From NCBI GenBank assembly GCA_019117325.1, contig DWZY01000178.1, positions 1-6,183 of the forward strand: 6,183 nt of DNA, in the 5' to 3' direction. Shown here in pieces: positions 1-6,183 of this stretch. A model generated the notes under the pieces. The model saw only the letters and a program-made list of their open reading frames with translations, was not told the DNA's origin and ran no database searches. Every line of letters starts with the position of its first letter. Positions within the stretch are counted from its first letter, which is position 1. This stretch comes from Candidatus Brevibacterium intestinigallinarum (lineage in GTDB: Bacteria > Actinomycetota > Actinomycetes > Actinomycetales > Brevibacteriaceae). The translations under genes were made by a program, and so were the position numbers.

Positions 1-1497
<1,497 letters not shown>

Positions 1498-1503
1498 GGC
1501 TGT

Positions 1504-1509
1504 CTCCTT
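1504..1509 (-). promoter_or_regulatory. Ribosome binding site of the aldehyde dehydrogenase
   Basis: On the minus strand the sequence is AAGGAG, followed by 6 nt (ACAGCC) and the ATG at 1497. This is a near-perfect Shine-Dalgarno at ideal spacing, and it fixes the start of the dehydrogenase. Confidence 0.85.
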
Positions 1510-1602
1510 CTTCTGCACGTCCCTGTGCGTCCGATCGCCCCGGCCGGCAGCGGTGGGATCCGGGTGTCCGGGCCCCTCTCCGCTCCGCCGGGCTGTGACC
1601 CC

Positions 1603-1650
1603 AGACTAGGACGACCGCCGTTGCACGAACGTTGCGCAGATCACAGCAAC
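1603..1650 (-). promoter_or_regulatory. Candidate promoter and operator of the aldehyde dehydrogenase gene
   Basis: The 172-bp gap between the regulator stop and the dehydrogenase start holds no gene. On the minus strand it contains a TAGTCT (1603-1608) that fits the TAnnnT -10 pattern of high-GC actinobacteria. At the -35 position there is no good hexamer (CGTTCG, 1626-1631). Overlapping and upstream of it are two direct repeats, read on the plus strand as CGTTGCAC (1619-1626) and CGTTGCGC (1630-1637), 11 bp apart, and then an inverted GCAAC half (1646-1650). A poor -35 box with repeats over it is the usual layout of an activator-dependent promoter. The assignment to the neighbouring GAF regulator is inference. 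The leader would be about 100 nt long. Confidence 0.35.
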
Positions 1651-1669
1651 CATCGGTGCGCTGGACCGG

Positions 1670-3112
1670 TCAGGAGACGGCGTTCTCCGCATCGATCGCA
1701 TCGAGGCGCGCAACAGCGGCCGCACGGCGCACATCGTCCGCCGGCAGCAGGCGCAGCGCCAGCATCCACGCCTCCGCGTCGTCCTGCGCATCCTGCCGGC
1801 GCAGGTACGTCCACAGCAGGTCATGGTCCGCGAACTGCAGGACCGCCTCGCGCAGCGCGGTCGCCAGGGACTCGCGGATCGATTCGATCTCCGGTGCGGT
1901 GGACAGGGGCAGGACAAGGCCCCGGCACAGTCGGACCGCCTCTTCGACATCACCGTCCGTCAGCGCGTTATGCGCGGCGCGTGCATCCGTGAGCGGTCCC
2001 CGAGCGCTGTCCTGGGCTCCCACCAGGCGGTAGGGCCGCGAGGCAAGTTCGACCGTCTCACCGGACAGCTCCGCCAGCACGCGCCGCAGCCGGTGCATCT
2101 CGACACGCACCGTTGCGGCCTCCGGCGGATCCGCGTAGGCCATCTCGCCCAGTCGCGGTCCCGTCAGGCCGTCGTCGTACCAGTCCAGCAGGGTGAGGAT
2201 CTCCGCGTGCCGCAATCCGATCTGCCGCTCCCGGAACCCGTTCGTCGCCGCGGGTGCGCCCGGGCCCGTCACCCGGACGACGGGCCGTTCGAGGTCCGGC
2301 GCGGGCACGGGGACCTCGCCCGCCCCTCCCCCAGCGCCCAGCACGCCGGAGGACCCGCCGGCCAGCAGTCCACCCGCCACCGAGGTCCCGGTCACCGTGG
2401 GACCTGTGCCGCCGCCCCAGCCCGTGGTCCAGGGTGTCCGGTCGTCCGGCTGCGGACGGGACAGCTCTGCTTCGATCGCGGCCGCGGCGGCGGTGAGGAG
2501 CGGGAGGCTGAGGGGCGAGACGGCCTCGTCGCCGCCGGTGATGTCGAGGACGCCCATGAGCGCACGGGTGCGCGGGTCGACCAGCGGCACGGCCGTGCAG
2601 CTCCATTCGCGGACGACGGGAGAGAAGTGCTCCGCCTGCGCGACGGAGGCGGCCCCGCCCGTCGCGACGACGATGCCGGGGGCTGAGGTGCCCATCGCCG
2701 TCTCCGACCAGTCCGCGCCCACGGCGAAGCCCATCGATTCTGTGCGGCGCAGCGACTGGTGATCGCCCTCGACCCACAGCAGACGTCCCTGGGCATCGCC
2801 GATCGCCACGATCAGTCCCGTATCGCGGGCCGGCTCGATGAGGAGGCGGCGGACGATGGGCAGCGCGCGGGCCAGCGGCCCCTCCTTGCGCAGCTGTCGC
2901 AGTTCGTCCGCGTCGATGCTCTGCTCAGCCGTGTCACGGCCGGTGGGCGGCAGTGCGCTGAGCGACCGCTGCCACGAGTCGGAGACGATGCGGCGGACGG
3001 CCTCCAGACCGGGGTCGTCCTGGGACTGGGACAGCGTGCTGAACGCGCGCGTGACGACGCGCTGGTACTCGCGGGCGAGTACGCTCTCCCCCGCCGCCCG
3101 TGCCCTCTGCAT
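1670..3112 (-). CDS. GAF-domain transcriptional regulator (AcoR-like sensor with winged-helix and SARP-type C-terminus)
   Basis: A 480-aa protein when started at ATG 3112, which has GGGAAGGG 8 nt upstream. A GTG at 3184 would add 24 residues and has a weaker GGAAG site. Residues about 85-215 form a GAF domain of the AcoR type, with GTSAPG, AEHFSPVVREWSCTAVPLVDP and GVLDITGG as landmarks. A Gly/Ala/Pro-rich linker follows (about 218-292). Residues about 293-365 look like a winged helix-turn-helix (LRHAEILTLL, GLTGPRLGEM, VRVEMHRLRRVL, SRPYRLV). Residues about 370-480 are helical and resemble the activation domain of SARP regulators (ALTDGDVEEAVRLCRGLVLPL). The sigma-54 AAA+ module of true AcoR is absent, as expected in actinobacteria. 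Known: such GAF proteins often sit beside aldehyde dehydrogenase genes. Inferred: it binds a small metabolite and controls the dehydrogenase 172 bp downstream. It may be co-transcribed with the hydrolase upstream. The ligand is unknown. Confidence 0.85.
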   Translation of the reverse strand: MQRARAAGESVLAREYQRVVTRAFSTLSQSQDDPGLEAVRRIVSDSWQRSLSALPPTGRDTAEQSIDADELRQLRKEGPLARALPIVRRLLIEPARDTGLIVAIGDAQGRLLWVEGDHQSLRRTESMGFAVGADWSETAMGTSAPGIVVATGGAASVAQAEHFSPVVREWSCTAVPLVDPRTRALMGVLDITGGDEAVSPLSLPLLTAAAAAIEAELSRPQPDDRTPWTTGWGGGTGPTVTGTSVAGGLLAGGSSGVLGAGGGAGEVPVPAPDLERPVVRVTGPGAPAATNGFRERQIGLRHAEILTLLDWYDDGLTGPRLGEMAYADPPEAATVRVEMHRLRRVLAELSGETVELASRPYRLVGAQDSARGPLTDARAAHNALTDGDVEEAVRLCRGLVLPLSTAPEIESIRESLATALREAVLQFADHDLLWTYLRRQDAQDDAEAWMLALRLLPADDVRRAAAVARLDAIDAENAVS

Positions 3113-3120
3113 GCTGGTGG

Positions 3121-3128
3121 CCCTTCCC
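3121..3128 (-). promoter_or_regulatory. Ribosome binding site deciding the start of the GAF regulator
   Basis: On the minus strand GGGAAGGG lies 8 nt before ATG 3112. It is stronger than the GGAAG 9 nt before the alternative GTG at 3184. The extra 24 residues of the longer form (His/Gly-rich) match no domain, so the shorter form is preferred. Confidence 0.55.
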
Positions 3129-3277
3129 ACGGTCGCCTTCGACCCGTGACCGTGGCCGGACAGCTCCGGCCTGTATGCCTGCACACTAGTCGACTTCCAT
3201 GTGAGCGACCATCGTCCGGTCCAGGAGAGCCGAAGGGGGCGAGCACCCGATGACTGCGGTCCGGTGGGGGCAGAGAC

Positions 3278-4138
3278 TCAGGTGTCGAGGACGTGGTCCC
3301 GCAGTGCGATCCCCACCGCCCGCATGTGGTCCTCGACCGCGATGCGCGCGGGGGTGGGGCCCGCGTCTGCGTCCGGCGACCACTGCGCGAGGACCGCATA
3401 GGACAGGGAGGCGGCCGGGCCGCAGACCACACCCGCATCCGCGCGGACGCCCGCGTCGTATCCGGTCTTGTGCCGCAGGACCACGCCCCCGTCCGGTTCG
3501 CGGTGCGCCAGCGGGTCCAGGTGCAGACCGCCCGCGACCAGGGAGGTGTCTGCTCCCGCGGACAGCACATCGAGCACCTGGGACGACACCTGCGGCGACA
3601 CGGCCGCACCCCGGTGCAGCAGCGCGAACACCTGTGCCAGTTCACCCGCAGTGCCGCACGATGGCGCCCACGGGTGCTGCGGCCCGCGTTCGTCGCGGAT
3701 CAGGTCGAGGAATGCTGTCTGGACGAGCCCGAGGTCCCCGCCCGTCATGCGCACCGTATCCAGACCGCAGAGGTCTGCCAGGGCATTCGTCGCGAGGTTG
3801 TCGCTCACGGCGCCCACCAGCAGGCAGGCGTCCCGGAGCGTGATTCTCCGGTCATGGAAGAGGTGGAGGAGACCGGAGTCCGCGACGTCATGGCGCGGGT
3901 CCAGCGGCAGGGGCTCGGACAGATCCAGCTCACCGCGCTCCGCCTGTCGGAACACCTCGACCAGCAGGAGGACCTTGCCCATGCTGGCAGTGGGCAGCAC
4001 GCGGTCAGGATCGTGCGACAGCAGGATCTGGTCGGTGGCCAGGTCCCTGACGACGATCGACCAGGCGATCGCGTGACCCTCGACGACTGCGGGATGTGCG
4101 GATTCGTCCACTGTGCTGTGTGCGGCAGGGCTGCTCAT
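3278..4138 (-). CDS. Beta-lactamase-fold serine hydrolase, predicted cytoplasmic
   Basis: A 286-aa protein with the three active-site motifs of the penicillin-binding protein / class A beta-lactamase fold: S52-M-G-K55 (nucleophile Ser and base Lys), S112-D-N114 and K224-T-G226. Spacing and length fit the beta-lactamase-related serine hydrolase family (PF13354 type). There is no signal peptide or membrane segment: the N-terminus (SSPAAHSTVDESAHP) is polar, so it should stay in the cytoplasm. The ExxLN omega-loop motif that supplies the deacylating Glu166 in true class A enzymes is not evident; the matching stretch reads LIRDERGPQHP, and E150 is the only nearby candidate. An esterase, amidase or peptidase role is therefore more likely than antibiotic resistance; the substrate is unknown. 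The start is ATG 4138 with GGAG only 3 nt upstream, an unusually short spacing. The stop is 93-165 bp before the GAF regulator, so co-transcription is possible. Confidence 0.85.
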   Translation of the reverse strand: MSSPAAHSTVDESAHPAVVEGHAIAWSIVVRDLATDQILLSHDPDRVLPTASMGKVLLLVEVFRQAERGELDLSEPLPLDPRHDVADSGLLHLFHDRRITLRDACLLVGAVSDNLATNALADLCGLDTVRMTGGDLGLVQTAFLDLIRDERGPQHPWAPSCGTAGELAQVFALLHRGAAVSPQVSSQVLDVLSAGADTSLVAGGLHLDPLAHREPDGGVVLRHKTGYDAGVRADAGVVCGPAASLSYAVLAQWSPDADAGPTPARIAVEDHMRAVGIALRDHVLDT

Positions 4139-4175
4139 GGTCTCCAGTATTGCGCCCCGCAGTGCCGGAGACGCA

Positions 4176-4214
4176 GAGGTGCCCCTGCTTCCAGCAGGGA
4201 AGCAGGGGCACCTC
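4176..4214 (-). terminator. Perfect 15-bp hairpin, probable terminator of the LPXTG gene
   Basis: GAGGTGCCCCTGCTT (4176-4190) is repeated as its exact reverse complement at 4200-4214, with a 9-nt loop between them. It starts 33 bp after the stop of the LPXTG gene and lies wholly in the gap before the hydrolase gene. No U-tract follows on either strand, which is common for actinobacterial intrinsic terminators. The hairpin would separate the surface protein from the hydrolase transcript. Confidence 0.75.
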
Positions 4215-4247
4215 AGATCACGCGCGTCTCACAGCGCGACGAGCAGA

Positions 4248-5822
4248 TCAGCTGATCGCCCGGCGCCTCGCGATCATGAGTGCGGCTCCACCGATCGCCA
4301 GCAGGGCCACGCCCATCGCTGCACCGACCAGCACGTCCGCACCTGTGCGCGGCAGCTTCGACCCACCGTCACCGGAATCATCCTTCTTCGGGTCGTCCTG
4401 CTTCGGATCATCCGTCGGGTCATCCGAGGGCGCCGTCGTCGGGTCCTGCGTGGGCTCGACCGTCGGCTCGTCAGTCGGCTCGTCGGTCGCCGTCTCCGTG
4501 GGCGTCGGATCGACCGTGGGGTCATCCGTCGCCGTCGCAGTGGGCGTCGGCTCCTCGTTGCAGCCCAGCTCCTCGAGGACCTCCTCCGTGTACTCGCCCG
4601 CGAGAGTGCCGTCCAGCGCGAAACCGGTCGTGTCCATGTCCAGCCCCTCGAAGGCCTCGCCCTCGAACTGGAACAGGATGTGGCTGTCCGCCGGCATCGC
4701 CGGCAGCGTCACGATGAGCTGGCCGTCCTCGAACCGGTAGTCGACCTCGCCGTCCGGAACGTTCTGGAAGCCGTCGATCCCCGTGAAGCGGTTGAAGAGA
4801 GTCTTGGGCTCGTTGCCCTCCCACAGCACACCGGTGTAATCGGTGATCTCCTGGGCCGCGTCAGCGGACCAGTTGTCACCGAAGTCCAGCACCAGCTGCG
4901 CGCCGGGCTCCATGGCGTGCTTCGTCGCGACCGGGATGCGCCACTGCAGCTTGCCATCCGTGGAGATCCAGTGGTGCGCCTTGAGGTGACCCTTGCCCGT
5001 CTCCGGGTTGACACCCCAGCGGTAGCCGTTGTTCGACATGTCCGTCAGGCGTCGATCAATCGTCGCTCCCACACGCCAGTCGACGGAGCACTCCGACAGG
5101 TCACCGTTCTGGATGTCCGTGTACCCGTCCTCGTCCTCATCCGGGCACGGAACTGCCGTTGCGGTGCCCTCGACGGTGAGCTTGACGATGATCGGCGCAG
5201 TGCCCGTGAGCGTGGACCTATCGACCTGCACGCCGTACATCGCCGAGGACCCGGCGGGCATCTTCTGGTCGTTCGTCACGGTCCAGTCGATCGCCTGGTT
5301 GTCGTCAACGCGCTCGGGCTGATCGAGGTCGTCGAGCACGACCTTCTTGTAGCGCTCCGGAGTCGCGGCCTTGGCCGGGCTCTCTGCCGCACTCGGGGCG
5401 AGGAAGGCTGCGTCCTTCTGACCCTCGACGTCCGTCGCGCTCGTGTCCAGCACCTCGACCGTGGTGGTGACGCCTTCCAGCGGCACCACGGTGCCGACGA
5501 TCACGCGGAAGCTCGGGTTGCCAGTGGCCCCGTCGGTCCACCCATCAATTCCGCCGTCACCAGCACCGCCAGTCCACCCATCGATGGCGACGTCGCCATC
5601 GTAGGTGATGTCCTTGTCGTCACGTTCGACGTCGGGCTCGCCCGGCTTCAGGTAGGAGACGCTCTCCCACCTGATCTCCTTCGGAGTCTCACAGATGACG
5701 TCCGTGCTCTCGTTGGGAGCGGTCTCGTCCGCCACGGCCGTGCCGGAGAAGCCCAGGAACCCCGCCGTCAGGGCAAGTGCCGAGACGCCGGCCGCAGCCA
5801 CCGCGCTCAATCGTCTGCTCAT
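4248..5822 (-). CDS. LPXTG cell-wall-anchored surface protein
   Basis: A 524-aa secreted wall protein. Residues 1-31 are a signal peptide (basic start MSRRLS, hydrophobic core, predicted cut AVA|DE). The C-terminus holds a complete sorting signal: LPRTG (490-494), a hydrophobic segment (about 496-517) and the basic tail ARRRAIS. A housekeeping-type sortase should cleave between Thr and Gly and attach the protein to peptidoglycan. Residues 424-472 are a Pro/Thr/Asp/Glu-rich stalk. The middle (about 40-410) is an acidic, beta-rich-looking ectodomain that I cannot assign to a family. It has D-E-D-E-D-G-Y-T-D at 228-236, a calcium-loop-like pattern, and four Cys (44, 226, 245, 421) that could form two disulfides. 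Two ATGs are adjacent. GAAAGG (5829-5834) is 6 nt from the second and 3 nt from the first (5825), so the second is preferred. No sortase gene is in the window. An adhesive or structural role is plausible but unproven. Confidence 0.92.
   Translation of the reverse strand: MSRRLSAVAAAGVSALALTAGFLGFSGTAVADETAPNESTDVICETPKEIRWESVSYLKPGEPDVERDDKDITYDGDVAIDGWTGGAGDGGIDGWTDGATGNPSFRVIVGTVVPLEGVTTTVEVLDTSATDVEGQKDAAFLAPSAAESPAKAATPERYKKVVLDDLDQPERVDDNQAIDWTVTNDQKMPAGSSAMYGVQVDRSTLTGTAPIIVKLTVEGTATAVPCPDEDEDGYTDIQNGDLSECSVDWRVGATIDRRLTDMSNNGYRWGVNPETGKGHLKAHHWISTDGKLQWRIPVATKHAMEPGAQLVLDFGDNWSADAAQEITDYTGVLWEGNEPKTLFNRFTGIDGFQNVPDGEVDYRFEDGQLIVTLPAMPADSHILFQFEGEAFEGLDMDTTGFALDGTLAGEYTEEVLEELGCNEEPTPTATATDDPTVDPTPTETATDEPTDEPTVEPTQDPTTAPSDDPTDDPKQDDPKKDDSGDGGSKLPRTGADVLVGAAMGVALLAIGGAALMIARRRAIS
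4404..4556 (-). repeat. Low-complexity Pro/Thr/Asp/Glu-rich stalk within the LPXTG gene
   Basis: The segment codes for an irregular series of PT-containing units (DDPTVDPTPTETATDEPTDEP and similar) that ends in a Lys/Asp stretch before LPRTG. Such segments are typical wall-spanning spacers of sortase substrates. The DNA repeats short units such as GTCGGCTCGTC, so its length could vary between strains by slippage. Confidence 0.8.
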
Positions 5823-5825
5823 CAT

Positions 5826-6018
5826 GCGCCTTTCGCATCATTCATTTCACATGACAAGCCCGGCGCGCCTCACCTGAGCAGATGAGAGAACGACCTAGGC
5901 CCGCGGCACAGGGCGTCTGCACCACCTGGAACCCTAGGCAGACTCACAGGTGAACCGCAAGTCCTACATCTTGACTTTCGGACAGTCCGGTTTTGGGCTC
6001 GGGCGCGTCTGCGCACAG
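5826..6018. other. Non-coding gap between the LPXTG gene and the tmRNA terminator
   Basis: About 190 bp with no credible gene on either strand. It holds the ribosome site (GAAAGG, 5829-5834) and probable promoter of the LPXTG gene, and a small palindrome CGGACAGTCCG at 5979-5989. Nothing else stands out. Confidence 0.6.
5931..5960 (-). promoter_or_regulatory. Candidate promoter of the LPXTG gene
   Basis: On the minus strand TTGCGG (5955-5960) and TAGGGT (5931-5936) are 18 bp apart and fit the -35 and TAnnnT -10 patterns of actinobacterial housekeeping promoters. Transcription would start near 5924 and give a leader of about 100 nt. The tmRNA terminator lies just upstream, so the surface gene needs its own promoter in this gap. 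The choice of these particular boxes is by eye only. Confidence 0.35.
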
Positions 6019-6062
6019 AAAAACCCCTCCTGATCTGCGTGTCTGTGCAGATCAGGAGGGGT
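6019..6062 (-). terminator. Rho-independent terminator of the tmRNA gene
   Basis: ACCCCTCCTGATCTGC (6047-6062 read on the minus strand) pairs perfectly over 16 bp with 6023-6038, leaving an 8-nt loop. In the minus-strand direction the stem is followed at once by TTTTT (6023 down to 6019). It begins about 10 nt after the mature 3' end of the tmRNA. This is a canonical intrinsic terminator for ssrA. Confidence 0.93.
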
Positions 6063-6071
6063 CTTCGAGGG

Positions 6072-6183
6072 GGTGGAGATGGCGGGAATCGAACCCGCGT
6101 CCGTCGACGAATCACCGGGTCTTCTCCGGGCGCAGTCCGTGAAGAGTGTCTTAGGTCCTGGTCACCGCACGAACACGTAGACC
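6072..6183 (-). ncRNA. ssrA: tmRNA (transfer-messenger RNA), 3' portion only
   Basis: On the minus strand the segment ends GACGCGGGTTCGATTCCCGCC then ATCTCCACC. This gives a T-arm with stem GCGGG/CCCGC and the seven-base loop TTCGATT, followed by the acceptor 3' strand CATCTCC (6075-6081) and discriminator A (6074). That is the conserved tRNA-like 3' end of tmRNA. No anticodon arm precedes the T-arm; instead there is the long structured stretch expected of tmRNA (CCTAAGACACTCTTCACGG, CGCCCGGAGAAGACCCGG). The 5' part, including the tag-peptide reading frame, lies beyond the right edge. tmRNA with SmpB rescues stalled ribosomes and tags the unfinished protein for proteolysis. After the discriminator the DNA reads CCC, not CCA, so the terminal A of CCA seems not to be encoded. 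A strong terminator follows within 10 nt. Confidence 0.9.

Noticed and set aside
1607..1650. A GlxR/CRP site (TGTGA-N6-TCACA) upstream of the dehydrogenase
   Set aside because: On the minus strand TGTGA is present (near 1641-1645), but the second half-site at the required spacing is absent; the next TCACA is far away.
3214..3265. GTCCGGT repeated at 3214-3220 and 3259-3265 as an operator for the GAF regulator gene
   Set aside because: Only seven bases match, spacing is 45 bp, and such GC-rich heptamers recur by chance. There is no adjoining promoter I can defend.
3293..4255. A 320-codon plus-strand open frame opposite the serine hydrolase
   Set aside because: The minus-strand frame has SxxK, SDN and KTG in correct order and spacing; the plus frame has no family features.
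4404..4556. A CRISPR-like or tandem-repeat array in the Pro/Thr-rich region
   Set aside because: The repeats are short, irregular and in frame with a PT-rich stalk next to LPRTG. There are no uniform spacers.
4113..5885. A 590-codon open frame on the plus strand
   Set aside because: It is antisense to the LPXTG gene, whose signal peptide and sorting signal leave no doubt about the coding strand. The product is Arg-rich and patternless.
5870..6115. An 81-codon minus-strand open frame beginning MIRRRTRVRFPPSPPP
   Set aside because: It starts inside the tmRNA: RVRFPPSP is the T-arm sequence translated, a familiar artefact near tRNA and tmRNA ends. It then runs through the terminator.
6072..6183. 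An ordinary tRNA gene
   Set aside because: The T-arm and acceptor end alone would fit, but no anticodon arm or D-arm lies upstream at tRNA spacing. The long stretch before the T-arm matches the tmRNA pattern, and the CATCTCC acceptor strand suits the GGGG-start of tmRNA.

Overview
The window is high-GC DNA with long open frames on both strands. It looks like a Gram-positive actinobacterium (Actinomycetota). Three things support this: an LPXTG sortase-anchored surface protein, a GAF-domain regulator joined to a SARP-like C-terminus rather than a sigma-54 AAA+ module, and an actinobacterial-looking tmRNA 3' end. Genus cannot be fixed from this sequence. Every gene I can support lies on the minus strand, so transcription runs from right to left.

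Right to left, the layout is as follows. (1) The 3' end of the tmRNA gene (ssrA) enters from the right edge and is followed by a textbook Rho-independent terminator (about 6019-6062). (2) A non-coding stretch of roughly 190 bp (5826-6018) follows and probably carries the promoter of the next gene. (3) A secreted, cell-wall-anchored LPXTG protein of about 524 aa (4248-5822) has a signal peptide, an acidic D-x-D-x-D-G motif and a Pro/Thr/Asp-rich wall-spanning stalk. It ends in a perfect 15-bp hairpin (4176-4214). (4) A predicted cytoplasmic serine hydrolase of the class A beta-lactamase fold (3278-4138) has SxxK, SDN and KTG motifs. (5) A GAF-domain transcriptional regulator (1670-3112) follows. 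(6) After a 172-bp gap with promoter- and operator-like sequence comes an AldB/ExaC/ThcA-type NAD-dependent aldehyde dehydrogenase (1497 to 1). It runs off the left edge only a few residues before its expected stop.

The regulator and the aldehyde dehydrogenase make the one clear functional pair. The regulator is likely to sense a small molecule through its GAF domain and to control the dehydrogenase gene just downstream. A pair of direct repeats spaced one helical turn apart, just upstream of a plausible -10 box, is a candidate operator. The other genes appear to be independent neighbours. I see no CRISPR array, mobile element, phage gene or defence island. The window reads as mostly ordinary chromosome, with a few points worth checking rather than an evident new system.
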